Made by a program: the position numbers and the translations under genes | Shown here: piece after piece, positions 1 through 8,320 of the stretch | How the letters are laid out: every line of letters begins with the position of its first letter | Numbering within the stretch: the stretch's first letter is position 1 | The notes under the pieces: generated by a model | Told to the model about the DNA's origin: nothing | The model's database searches: none | Seen by the model: the letters and a program-made list of their open reading frames with translations, nothing else | Assembly: GCA_900551365.1 (NCBI GenBank) | Contig: URVZ01000002.1 | Span: forward strand, 1-64,000 | DNA from: an uncultured Collinsella sp. | GTDB lineage: Bacteria > Actinomycetota > Coriobacteriia > Coriobacteriales > Coriobacteriaceae | DNA: 64,000 bases | Direction of reading: 5' to 3'

Positions 1-56
1 AGCGCGCAGCGCTCGACAAGCTTATCGACCAGGCGATTGCGAATAGCGAGCAGTAG
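1..56 (+). CDS. C-terminal end of an unidentified gene
   Basis: Reading from base 3, the frame gives 17 residues ending NSEQ and a TAG stop at 54-56. The rest of the gene lies outside the window, so no function can be assigned. A strong hairpin terminator about 80 bases further on fits the end of this transcription unit. Confidence 0.5.
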   Translation, partial: RAALDKLIDQAIANSEQ

Positions 57-135
57 AAAACGCGTAAAGCATGGCGATGATCGTGCGCCGCTGTACGAAG
101 TAGTCCGCTACCTTTCAAGATAAGCTCCACCATAT

Positions 136-163
136 AGAGGTCCCGCTCGGGACCTCTTCTTTT
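136..163 (+). terminator. Rho-independent terminator
   Basis: AGAGGTCCC (136-144) pairs perfectly with GGGACCTCT (149-157) around a four-base loop and is followed by a T-rich stretch (TCTTTT). It probably ends the transcript of the gene cut by the left edge. Confidence 0.75.
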
Positions 164-309
164 GGGCGCCGTCCCGTTCGTTTTTTGGCGCGGTTTGTTA
201 CATTCCTCACTGGCGTCGGCAAAAAATGGGGATAGAGTAGGACAAACGCGTCGAATACGAACGGCGGAGGAGAGCGGGCAGGGTGCCTGCGCAGGAGAGG
301 TTGCCGTCC

Positions 310-3300
310 ATGCTGGAGCTCAAAGGTATTTGCAAAAGGTACGTTACGCAGTCGTTTACGCAGGTGGCGCTCGACAGCGTGAGCCTGTCTTTTCGCGATA
401 ACGAGTTCGTGGCCATTCTGGGTCCCTCGGGTTCGGGCAAAACCACGATGCTCAACGTTATCGGCGGACTCGACCACTTTGATTCTGGCGACCTGCTGAT
501 TGACGGCATCTCGACCAAGGACTTCCGCGACCGCGATTGGGATGCCTACCGCAACAACCGCATCGGCTTTGTGTTCCAAAGCTATAACCTCATTCCGCAT
601 CAGACCATTTTGGAAAACGTGGAGCTGGCGCTCACGCTCACGGGCGTGGGGCATGCCGAGCGCCGCCAGCGTGCGCGCGAGGCGTTGGAGAAAGTCGGCC
701 TGGGCGAGCACGTTAACAAGCGCCCAGGCCAGCTATCGGGCGGACAGATGCAGCGCGTGGCCATCGCCCGCGCCCTGATTAATGATCCCGAGATTGTGCT
801 TGCCGACGAGCCGACCGGCGCTTTGGATTCAACGACATCCGTACAGGTCATGGATTTGCTCAAGGACGTGGCGCGCGACCGCCTGGTCATCATGGTCACG
901 CACAATCCCGAGCTGGCGTACCAATATGCCACGCGTATCGTCAATCTGGCGGACGGCAAGATCACCGACGATTCCGATCCCTTCGATGCTGCCAAGGCCG
1001 CGCGTCGCGAGGCAAAGCCTACGCGCAAAACCTCGATGAGCTTTGTGACGGCGCTGGGGCTTTCTGCCCGAAACCTCATGACCAAGAAGGGCCGCACGGC
1101 CATGACTGCCTTTGCGGGCTCGATTGGCATTATTGGTATCGCGGCGATTCTGGCGCTGTCCAATGGCGTAAACGGCTACATCAAAAAGGTCGAGGAGGAT
1201 ACGCTCTCGAGCTACCCGCTCACCATTTCCAAGCAGGATTACGACCTGTCGTCCATGATGGGCGGACAGGGGGCCACGGACGACGATATGTCCAAGAACG
1301 AGGGCTCGTCCGACGACAGTGCCGGCGGCAAGGCTAAGGGAACCGATAAGATTCCTGTGGTCACGGCCGTAAAGGATATGTTTGCGAGCGTTAAGTCTAA
1401 CGACATGACAAGCTTTAAGGCATGGCTCGATGCCGGTGGCGACGGCATCGATAAAGAGGTCAACGCCATTCAGTACGGCTACGGTGTATCGCCGGTTGTC
1501 TATCGTGCCGGCAAGGGCGATGAGAAGCCTGTTCGGCTGGTGCCCAACGCTATGACCGAGGCCATGAGCGGAGGCGCGAGCTCGGCGGCAACGGTGAGCA
1601 TGGAATCCATGGGAACCTCGGTCTTTAACGAGATGATCGACGACCAGAGCCTGCTCGACAGCCAGTACGATGTCGTGGCGGGGCATTGGCCTACGTCTGC
1701 TAACGAAGCCGTGATGGTGCTTTCGAGCCGTGGCACGGTGGGCGACTACACGCTCTACAGCATCGGTGCGCTGGATATCAATGAGCTCAACGATCTGGTA
1801 AACAGTGCTATGACGGCTGACGGTGGGGTCGAAACGCCCGAGACCGGCACCGAATTTACCTACGACGATGCGCTGTCCACGACGTTTAAGGTGCTGTCGC
1901 CGGCCGATGCGTATCGCAAAAACGAAGAGACCGGCATGTGGACCGATATGTCTGGCGACGCCGACTTTATGGCTGCCAAGGTTGCCGACGGTATTGACGT
2001 GCACATTGTGGGCGTGGTGCGACCTAACGAGACCGCCAACGCGAGCGCGTTGTCTCCGGGCATTGCCTATACGCATGCTCTGACTCGCCAGCTTATGGAG
2101 CGCGCCGCCGATTCGCAGATTGTGCAGGAGCAACTCGCCCACCCCGAGACGGATGTCTTTACGGGCAAGTCTTTCGATGAGCTGCAAGGCGAGGCCAAAC
2201 AAGGCGTGGACCTGGGCAGCATGTTCAGCGTTGACGAGGCGGCGCTCAAGAGCGCGTTCTCGTTCGATACGTCTGCACTCTCGGGTACGGCCGGTGGCAT
2301 GGATCTTTCGGGCATCGATTTGTCGGGCTTGGATATCGACCTTTCGGGCGTGGGCAAGGACATCGACTTCAGCGACATCATGGCCAAGGCACCGACCCCC
2401 GATTTCTCGGGTGTCTTTGATGGCTTGGAACTCACGCCCGAGCAGATGCAGCAGGTGGGCACGCTTGCCAACCGGCTGTTTGTTGGCTTTATGCAGTCCA
2501 ATCAGTTTAAGGCGCTGACGCCCGAGGACCTTAAGGATGCATCGAAGCTCGCTGCTGCGTTCTCGGCGTATCTTGAGAACGATGCTGCGGCGCAGCAATG
2601 CTTGGCGCAGCTCAAAGCGCTGGGCGGAGACGCACTGGCGGAGCGACTGCAGCAGGCTATGACCGACTACGTACAAAAACAGCTCGCGCCCTATTTGCAG
2701 CAGGCTATGGACCAGGTGATGCAATCGCTCAGCAACAGAATCGCAGCGACGGTGTCTTCCCAGCTCAAAGCGGGAGCGGCGGGGCTTATGGATCAGATGG
2801 CGACGCAGATGTCGTCGACCTTTGCCAGCCTGGCGAGCGCCATGCACGTGGATGCGAGCGCGTTTGCCCGTGCCATCCACTTCAACATGGACGCCGAGGA
2901 TCTGAGCTCGCTCATGATGAGCTATGCAAAGGCGTCGAAGCTCACCTACGACAACAATCTGACCACGCTGGGCTATGCGGACGAGGCCGACCCCATTTCC
3001 GTCAAGATTTTCCCGCGCGACTTTGAGGCCAAGGAACGCGTGCTCGACCATATCGATGCGTACAACAAGCAGGTCAAAGCCGCCGGACACGACGAGCAGG
3101 CAATCTCGTACACCGACTATATGGGCATCATCATGGGCTCGGTGACCGATATTGTGAACACCATCAGTTTGGTGCTTATCGCGTTTGTGAGCATCAGCCT
3201 GGTGGTGAGCTCGATCATGATCGGCATCATCACGTACATCAGCGTGCTGGAGCGCAAAAAGGAGATTGGCATTCTGCGCGCGATTGGCGCATCGAAGCGC

Positions 3301-3564
3301 AACGTGGCCAACGTGTTTAACGCCGAGACGTTTATCGAGGGCCTTATCGCCGGCGTTTTTGCCATCGCCGTCGTGGTGCTCGTGAGCCTCCCGGTCAATG
3401 CCTGGGCGCTTGCGACCAAGCAGGTTCCCAACCTGATGAGCCTGCCCGTTCAGGACGCGCTGGCGCTCATCGCGATCTCGGTGGTGCTGACGGTCGTCGC
3501 TGGCTTGCTGCCGGCCCGCAGCGCGTCTAAGAAAGACCCCGTAGAGGCTCTGCGCTCGGAATAA
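310..3564 (+). CDS. ABC transporter, fused ATPase and FtsX-like permease (MacB type)
   Basis: A 1084-residue fusion of an ABC ATPase and an FtsX/MacB-like permease. It probably exports or extracts an amphipathic substrate such as a peptide, lipid or antimicrobial; the substrate is unknown. The ATPase (residues 1 to about 225) has Walker A GPSGSGKTT near residue 38, LSGGQ near 141 and Walker B ADEPTGALD. One membrane segment lies at about 262-285. A very large extracytoplasmic domain follows, then three helices in the last 140 residues, ending with the family-typical KKDPVEALRSE. The outer domain carries a DLSG-rich stretch near residues 660-685. A GTG at 283 in the same frame also has a ribosome site. 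I chose ATG 310 because MLELKGI is the usual start of this ATPase class and AGGAGAGG precedes it. Confidence 0.85.
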   Translation: MLELKGICKRYVTQSFTQVALDSVSLSFRDNEFVAILGPSGSGKTTMLNVIGGLDHFDSGDLLIDGISTKDFRDRDWDAYRNNRIGFVFQSYNLIPHQTILENVELALTLTGVGHAERRQRAREALEKVGLGEHVNKRPGQLSGGQMQRVAIARALINDPEIVLADEPTGALDSTTSVQVMDLLKDVARDRLVIMVTHNPELAYQYATRIVNLADGKITDDSDPFDAAKAARREAKPTRKTSMSFVTALGLSARNLMTKKGRTAMTAFAGSIGIIGIAAILALSNGVNGYIKKVEEDTLSSYPLTISKQDYDLSSMMGGQGATDDDMSKNEGSSDDSAGGKAKGTDKIPVVTAVKDMFASVKSNDMTSFKAWLDAGGDGIDKEVNAIQYGYGVSPVVYRAGKGDEKPVRLVPNAMTEAMSGGASSAATVSMESMGTSVFNEMIDDQSLLDSQYDVVAGHWPTSANEAVMVLSSRGTVGDYTLYSIGALDINELNDLVNSAMTADGGVETPETGTEFTYDDALSTTFKVLSPADAYRKNEETGMWTDMSGDADFMAAKVADGIDVHIVGVVRPNETANASALSPGIAYTHALTRQLMERAADSQIVQEQLAHPETDVFTGKSFDELQGEAKQGVDLGSMFSVDEAALKSAFSFDTSALSGTAGGMDLSGIDLSGLDIDLSGVGKDIDFSDIMAKAPTPDFSGVFDGLELTPEQMQQVGTLANRLFVGFMQSNQFKALTPEDLKDASKLAAAFSAYLENDAAAQQCLAQLKALGGDALAERLQQAMTDYVQKQLAPYLQQAMDQVMQSLSNRIAATVSSQLKAGAAGLMDQMATQMSSTFASLASAMHVDASAFARAIHFNMDAEDLSSLMMSYAKASKLTYDNNLTTLGYADEADPISVKIFPRDFEAKERVLDHIDAYNKQVKAAGHDEQAISYTDYMGIIMGSVTDIVNTISLVLIAFVSISLVVSSIMIGIITYISVLERKKEIGILRAIGASKRNVANVFNAETFIEGLIAGVFAIAVVVLVSLPVNAWALATKQVPNLMSLPVQDALALIAISVVLTVVAGLLPARSASKKDPVEALRSE

Positions 3565-3594
3565 TGTGGCAAAGGGGCTGTCCCTTTGCCACAT
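3564..3594. repeat. Palindromic intergenic repeat, GGGAC/GTCCC family, copy 1
   Basis: ATGTGGCAAAGGG (3564-3576) pairs with CCCTTTGCCACAT (3582-3594). It overlaps the last base of the preceding stop codon. Related palindromes lie at 11329-11361, 46511-46543 and 47769-47799. The arms differ between copies but each copy stays self-complementary. It may act as a terminator for either flanking gene. Confidence 0.7.
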
Positions 3595-3623
3595 GGGGGA
3601 AGGGGCAGCCCCCCCTCCTGCGC

Positions 3624-4757
3624 CTAGCTCGTTTTACCCATCAACGTGATACGGATGCTTGGATGGGTGTACTCGTCAAACTCGTCCTCGGGATCCGTGT
3701 CAAACGAGTAATACGCTTTGACGGGGTCGTCGCTCGTCCTGATGGAGATTCTCTCGTAGAGCGAACCGTTCAAGAAAGCCTGCCTAAACTCTTCGGGGAG
3801 CTTTTGCGGTGCTAGGAGCTCGGGGCTCACGGTCTTGACGTCTGCGGTTTGGACGACAGAGGAAAGCTCGTCAAAGTCGAGCTCGATGCGGGCGAGGTTG
3901 TCCTCAAGGCTCGCATCGGGGTCGATTTCTGCTACGTAACTCACTTCCTTGAGCGTTCCCTTGTTGTCGAAATCCAGGTACGTATAGGTCTTCTGGGTAT
4001 CGGAGTCGCCGTCGTGCAAGTAGCCGCGGACGTGATAGCCGTAATCTTGATATCGCTCGTAAGGGTCATCGGCAGACACGTACTCGCATGCGGGCTCTAA
4101 CGTCTTGCGGGCGATGGCGATCTGCTCGGCCGCGGCCGCGGCGTTCTCCTGCATCTCGGTGTTTCCCTGCGCCAGCTGCGGGATATAGGCACCGCATACG
4201 ATTGCGAGGGGTAGCGCCACAAGCGCGATGATCCACTTTTTTGCACGGGGGATAGGCAAGCCGCAGGCCTCCGCCATGGCCTTTGCGTTAGCGAAGCTCT
4301 CGGTAAGCACGTCTGCTGCGGTGGCAACGGCGCCTACGGCAGCGGCGACTTCTGCCGCGTTGCCCAGATTGCGTGCGGTCTCGTTGTCGCTGTTCTTGAG
4401 TAAGCGCGCGGCGGCCTGCGTACCGACAACGCCTGCGATTTGTGCCGAGCGGTCTTTCTCGGTCTGCTCGACGACGAGTCGGCGCTGCATTTTCTTCCAC
4501 TGCTTGCCGCGCATACCAAAGCGTGGCGCGAGCGTGCAGTAGCAGAATATGACGAGCTCGATGGCGGTGAGCACCAGGGCGGTCATCATACCCGTCTCTT
4601 GGAAGCCTTCGTGATGAAAGACGATGTCGTCAATCATTTCGAAGGGAATGATCAAAAATGGCAGCACGAATGCCATGGCAAGCGCCGCACCGGCAATCTT
4701 GGGGTAGATGCAGTATCGCCGGATGCGCTTGCGTTTTTGTTCGGAAAGTGTAGCCAT
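3624..4757 (-). CDS. Membrane protein of unknown function, three TM segments
   Basis: A 377-residue protein I do not recognise. The start MATLSEQKRKRIRRY at 4757 is chosen because it begins a basic, typical inner-membrane N-terminus; the open frame runs upstream to 5096 but that part is not protein-like. Two helices lie at about 17-37 and 49-69. An alanine-rich helical cytoplasmic region follows, with repeated short-side-chain stretches such as AAEVAAAVGAVATAADV. A third helix near 176-196 (WIIALVALPLAIVCGAYI) leads to an acidic outer domain of about 175 residues with YERYQDYGYHV. It sits 56 bases downstream of a 51-residue single-TM ORF on the same strand, probably one transcript. No catalytic motif is visible. 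Confidence 0.7.
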   Translation of the reverse strand: MATLSEQKRKRIRRYCIYPKIAGAALAMAFVLPFLIIPFEMIDDIVFHHEGFQETGMMTALVLTAIELVIFCYCTLAPRFGMRGKQWKKMQRRLVVEQTEKDRSAQIAGVVGTQAAARLLKNSDNETARNLGNAAEVAAAVGAVATAADVLTESFANAKAMAEACGLPIPRAKKWIIALVALPLAIVCGAYIPQLAQGNTEMQENAAAAAEQIAIARKTLEPACEYVSADDPYERYQDYGYHVRGYLHDGDSDTQKTYTYLDFDNKGTLKEVSYVAEIDPDASLEDNLARIELDFDELSSVVQTADVKTVSPELLAPQKLPEEFRQAFLNGSLYERISIRTSDDPVKAYYSFDTDPEDEFDEYTHPSIRITLMGKTS

Positions 4758-4813
4758 TGCCGGTCCTTGGTGTCGTGGCGGTCGTTGCGGCGCGCGGGGC
4801 GCGTCAGTCTGGG

Positions 4814-4969
4814 CTAGCGTTGGATAAGAGCATAGAGCAAGATACTCACCGCAATGAGCAGAAGGCCGATGTCCCCAACCAAGATGAGCGCGAGCAAGGA
4901 TATCTGCGACGTGGTCACGGCGTTTTTGAGCGGCAACTGGAGCGTAGGCCTGCTCTGCAGCTCCTTCAC
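4814..4969 (-). CDS. Small single-TM protein, 51 aa
   Basis: A short frame starting GTG at 4969 and stopping TAG at 4814. It encodes a polar N-terminus (VKELQSRPTLQLPLKN) followed by a strongly hydrophobic segment, LALILVGDIGLLLIAVSILL, near residues 27-46, and ends IQR. AGGG lies seven bases before the start. It is on the same strand as, and just upstream of, the 377-residue membrane protein, so a shared transcript is likely. The region around its start resembles an internal part of that larger gene, so this ORF may have arisen from, or be a leftover of, a decayed duplicate. Function unknown. Confidence 0.5.
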   Translation of the reverse strand: MKELQSRPTLQLPLKNAVTTSQISLLALILVGDIGLLLIAVSILLYALIQR

Positions 4970-5016
4970 TGTTTACCCTGCATCCCAAGTGCGGCGCAAG
5001 TGAGCAATAGCAAAAC
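4955..5016 (-). pseudogene. Decayed copy of an internal segment of the neighbouring membrane gene
   Basis: On the minus strand this stretch can be read FCYCSLAPHLG, close to FCYCTLAPRFG inside the 377-residue protein. By eye about 70 percent of roughly 62 bases match 4484-4549, with two single-base gaps and a tryptophan codon changed to TGA. It looks like a fragment of a former paralog. It overlaps the start of the 51-residue ORF. Confidence 0.4.
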
Positions 5017-5113
5017 TTTGTCACGCGTAAAAGCAAGGAAGTCGCAAGGTCTGGGGCGGGGATGCTGGTATACGCCTCGGATACAATCGAAGCCATGCTA
5101 GAAAGAGGCTTCG

Positions 5114-7558
5114 ATGATTAAAAAATCGTTCTTTAATCCGTTTTCGTCGCTGCTGCTTGCACTTGCCGGCTTGGCCTTTTTGGTCGACGTCGTACCGCAG
5201 GCGCAAGGCCAGACAGGAGTGTTCGCACCTGCCGTGCTGTTTTTGATGTGGCTGGTCGGCGGCCTGGTGCGCCTGTTCTACGAAAACGAAGCCAAGCGCA
5301 GCTTCGACCGGCACATGTTTAAGGCGAACCATGCGGCCGTTTGGAAACGTGTCGACGCTTGCTGGATTCAAGTCGATTCCGACCAGCTCGTGCCTGGCGA
5401 TGTGATTCGCCTGTATGCCGGTATGCTCTGCCCGGTCGATGCGGTCCTTGCCAAGGGCGACCACATCCTTGTCTCCGAATCGTCGCTTACGGGCGAGAGC
5501 GGTCAGACCGTCAAGCGAGAAGGGGAGGCCGTCCGTGCTGGAACGACCATCATTGACGGAAAGGCTTCGGCAACCGTTCACGCTCGCGTTGCCGAGGAGC
5601 CGCCCACATCGCCGCGGCGCGCTCGGCTAGGCACGCAGTTTGGCGCTGGTGCCAGGAGCATCTGTGCCGCCCTGGTGAGGTGCATGCTCATCGTGCTGCC
5701 GTTTGTCATTATGATTCGAGGTTTTGTGCTGGGCGACTGGCCGCAGGCCCTGCTGTTTGCCCTGGGCACGGCCGTTGGCCTGGTCCCCGAGATGCTGCCA
5801 GTCGTCACAAGCGTGTGCCTTTCGGGCAGCGCGCATCGCCTTAAGAACAAACAGGTCATTGTTAAAAACGTTGACGCCATGGAATCACTGGGCTCCATGG
5901 ACGTGGTGTGCGTGGACAAGACGGGCACGCTTACCGAGGACGCCGCGGTGCTCGAGTACTATACCGATATCCTGGGCAACGAAAGCGAGCAAACGCTCAA
6001 CCTGGCGTATTTGGAGAGTACGAGCCAGGGGGCGGCCGCCAACCAGCTCAACCGGGCCATTGCCGACGCGTGCGCCGCGCCCGAGTTGCGTCTCGCCGCC
6101 AAAGACCTCGCAGGCGCATTTACCCTGCACGCATCTGATCCTTTCGACCACGTCACCAAGGCTTCGGGTGTTAAGCTCGATGCCATGCCTGGGGCGCTTG
6201 GTTGCCTGGGGCTGCAGACTCGCCCTGGCAATCACTTGACCATCGTAAAGGGCGAGGTCGAGAGTGTTTGCGCTCGTTGTGCCTGGGCCAACTTTAAAGG
6301 GGAACTCGTCCCCATGGACGCCGCGGGCCGCCAGAGCGCCTATGAGGTTGCCGAGGACATGCGTGCCGACGGCATCAAGGTCCTCGCCGTTGCCTACAGC
6401 ACAACGTCTTCGGACTGGGGTGACCTGGTGCTCTGCGGCTTTTTGGGCTTTTTCGATCGGCCCAAGGCAAGCGCTCGCGCCGCCGTGCGCGCGCTGTCCG
6501 ACCTTTCCGTTGAGGTGCGCGTGCTTACCGGCGACTCGGCTTCGGTTGCCCGGTCAACCTGTTCGCGCCTGGGCATTCCTGCCGATAGCGTTATCACCGG
6601 CAGCATGCTCGATGCCATGGAGGAGTCCGAGGCGCTTGTTCGCGTGGGGCGTACTCGTGTGTTTGCCGAGCTCACGCCCGCGCAAAAGGCTCATGTTGTC
6701 AGTCTCATTCGACTCTCTGGCCATACGGTCGGCTATATCGGCGATGGTGTGAACGATGTGCCGGCGCTTACGTCGGCAGATGTCGGCATCGTTGTGGACT
6801 CGGCGGCAGCGGAATCCAAAAAGGTTGCCGATCTGGTACTGCTCGAGCGCGACCTGGGCGTGGTCGCCGAGGGCGTCAGCGAAGGCAGGACTTCGTTCGC
6901 CAACGCTTCCAAGTACATTCGCATCGCGTCGAGTTCCAACTTTGGCAATATCTGCTCGGTTGCCGCCTCGAGTATCTTCCTGCCGTTTTTGCCGGCAACC
7001 GCCGCTCAGCTGCTTTTGCTCAACCTGTGCTATGACGCCACCTGCCTGGCGCTCTCGTGGGATAACGTCGACGATGCACAGATCGCCCGTCCCAAGGCAT
7101 GGTCGGGCAAGGGCCTCGGCAGCTTTATGCTTCACTTTGGCTTCGCGAGTTCGGCGTTTGACATCATCACGTTTGCCATTTTACTCCTGGGCGTTTGCCC
7201 CGCGGTGTGCGGTGGGTCCTTTGTCACGTTGAGTGCTGCGGGCCAGGCGGCCTTTATCGCGACCTTCCAGACCGGATGGTTACTGGAGTGCGCTTGGACC
7301 GAATCGCTCGTGCTCCTCGTCTTGCGAGCGCGGAACGTTCGCGACGGGGACCGGCCGTGTCGTCCGCTCGTGATAATGGTCGCCACCATGCTTATCGCCT
7401 CGGCCCTTCTCGCGCTGAGTCCTGCCGCGCAACTGCTCGGCCTTGTCACGCTGCCCATGTGGTATCTGGGCATCGTTGCACTGCTGAGCGTGTTGTATCT
7501 TGTTGTTGTTTCGACGATCAAGCGGGTTTACCTGTCCCGCTCGAGCAGTCTGTTCTAG
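5114..7558 (+). CDS. Cation-transporting P-type ATPase, MgtA-like, short N-terminus
   Basis: An 814-residue P-type ATPase pumping a cation across the membrane, closest in style to the MgtA (type IIIB) group. Visible motifs: TGES at 126-129 (actuator), PEMLP in the core helix, DKTGT with the phosphorylated aspartate at about 268, GDGVNDVPAL (hinge) and a C-terminal bundle of about six helices containing LLNLCYDATCLALSWDNVDD. That last stretch aligns with [20 protein letters not shown] of the second ATPase at 8321-11089. Unlike that one it lacks the roughly 90-residue cytoplasmic N-terminus and begins at the first helix (NPFSSLLLALAG). Substrate is uncertain, Mg2+ or another divalent ion. The next gene, an orphan DNA-binding domain, starts nine bases after its stop, implying co-transcription. 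Confidence 0.85.
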   Translation: MIKKSFFNPFSSLLLALAGLAFLVDVVPQAQGQTGVFAPAVLFLMWLVGGLVRLFYENEAKRSFDRHMFKANHAAVWKRVDACWIQVDSDQLVPGDVIRLYAGMLCPVDAVLAKGDHILVSESSLTGESGQTVKREGEAVRAGTTIIDGKASATVHARVAEEPPTSPRRARLGTQFGAGARSICAALVRCMLIVLPFVIMIRGFVLGDWPQALLFALGTAVGLVPEMLPVVTSVCLSGSAHRLKNKQVIVKNVDAMESLGSMDVVCVDKTGTLTEDAAVLEYYTDILGNESEQTLNLAYLESTSQGAAANQLNRAIADACAAPELRLAAKDLAGAFTLHASDPFDHVTKASGVKLDAMPGALGCLGLQTRPGNHLTIVKGEVESVCARCAWANFKGELVPMDAAGRQSAYEVAEDMRADGIKVLAVAYSTTSSDWGDLVLCGFLGFFDRPKASARAAVRALSDLSVEVRVLTGDSASVARSTCSRLGIPADSVITGSMLDAMEESEALVRVGRTRVFAELTPAQKAHVVSLIRLSGHTVGYIGDGVNDVPALTSADVGIVVDSAAAESKKVADLVLLERDLGVVAEGVSEGRTSFANASKYIRIASSSNFGNICSVAASSIFLPFLPATAAQLLLLNLCYDATCLALSWDNVDDAQIARPKAWSGKGLGSFMLHFGFASSAFDIITFAILLLGVCPAVCGGSFVTLSAAGQAAFIATFQTGWLLECAWTESLVLLVLRARNVRDGDRPCRPLVIMVATMLIASALLALSPAAQLLGLVTLPMWYLGIVALLSVLYLVVVSTIKRVYLSRSSSLF

Positions 7559-7567
7559 GGCGGTTCT

Positions 7568-8050
7568 ATGCGTACCAACAGAACCAACATAGCGATTACG
7601 CCGGCAGAGGCCGCCGAGCTCAGCAACGCGCTGTTCTCGTCCGGTAGCGCCGCCGCTCTCGAACTTGCACCCGTGTTTGCCGATATCGCATCGGGCGGGC
7701 TGACCGCCATAAAACTGACAGTTGCCGGCTCGCAGACAAGTGCCGCTGCGGAGCCCATCGTTATCGGCGATCTTTCCATCGATCTGGCTTCGCGCACCGT
7801 TAAAGTGTCGGGCGCGCCCGTTTCGCTCACGCCCAAAGAATTCGATATCCTGGCCTTTTTGGCGAGCAACCGGGGCACAGTCTTTAGCAAAGAGGAAATC
7901 TATCGCGCTGTATGGCAAGACGAATATCTGCTCGATGACAGTAACATCATGGCCTTTGTCCGCAAGATCCGAAAGAAGATTGAACCCGAGCCCGACAATC
8001 CCCGGTACCTGCTAACTGTTTGGGGTGTGGGCTATAAAATAGCCGAGTAA
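7568..8050 (+). CDS. Orphan OmpR/PhoB-type winged-helix DNA-binding protein
   Basis: A 160-residue protein whose second half (about 70-158) is an OmpR/PhoB-type transcriptional effector domain: SLTPKEFDILAFLASNRGTV, the recognition region SNIMAFVRKIRKKIEP and the terminal wing YLLTVWGVGYKIAE. The first 65 residues are short, alanine- and serine-rich and do not form a receiver domain: no phospho-acceptor aspartate motif is visible and the length is too small. No histidine kinase is adjacent. It follows the short P-type ATPase by nine bases and precedes mgtA, so it may control one or both pumps. This is inference from position. Confidence 0.8.
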   Translation: MRTNRTNIAITPAEAAELSNALFSSGSAAALELAPVFADIASGGLTAIKLTVAGSQTSAAAEPIVIGDLSIDLASRTVKVSGAPVSLTPKEFDILAFLASNRGTVFSKEEIYRAVWQDEYLLDDSNIMAFVRKIRKKIEPEPDNPRYLLTVWGVGYKIAE

Positions 8051-8115
8051 CGCGTTGAATCGTCCGCTTCTATCGACCCCAAAAGCCACTCTGACAATCC
8101 TTGCCAAATCGCAAG

Positions 8116-8160
8116 AAAGCCGCAAGAAACCAGCCATGTGCCCGGTCTTGCGGCTTTTCT
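8116..8160 (+). terminator. Rho-independent terminator after the winged-helix gene
   Basis: AAAGCCGCAAGA (8116-8127) pairs with TCTTGCGGCTTT (8146-8157) around an 18-base loop and runs into TTTTCT. It separates the ATPase/regulator unit from the mgtA unit. Confidence 0.75.
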
Positions 8161-8189
8161 ATTCTAAGGACAGTCGCAGACGCGAAGGG

Positions 8190-8282
8190 AAGGTGAGGAC
8201 CGTGAGCGGCAGTGACAGTACCAGCAAGGCAGGGCGATGTCTGCCGGCGCAGGTCCACCTTAATGGCGGGCGTCGCGGCTAG
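8190..8282 (+). promoter_or_regulatory. Candidate structured 5' leader of mgtA with possible leader peptide
   Basis: AAGGTGAGGACC (8190-8201) can pair with GGTCCACCTT (8252-8261) with one bulge, enclosing an inner hairpin GGCAG (8228-8232) / CTGCC (8241-8245). The same span contains a 26-codon frame from GTG 8202 to TAG 8280-8282. Its ribosome site GGTGAGG is the 5' arm of the outer stem, so folding would hide it. The mgtA start is 38 bases further on. I could not match it to the conserved core of the M-box Mg2+ riboswitch. A regulatory role is inference. Confidence 0.35.
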
Positions 8283-8320
8283 ACGGCTCTGCATCCGATC
8301 GACAGAACGGAGCAAGGCAA

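Noticed and set aside
829..3594. Open frame of 921 codons on the minus strand opposite the ABC transporter
   Set aside because: It mirrors a clear ABC ATPase-permease gene, has no domain-like sequence and is rich in R, H and G, as expected from antisense of high-GC coding DNA.
4758..5096. N-terminal extension of the 377-residue membrane protein
   Set aside because: The extra 113 residues are not protein-like, cross the 51-residue ORF in another frame and lack a ribosome site; MATLSEQKRK is the natural start.
8190..8320. M-box magnesium riboswitch upstream of mgtA
   Set aside because: AGGTGAGG is present but the conserved core around GACGCCAATGGG and CAACAG is missing; kept only as an unclassified structured leader.
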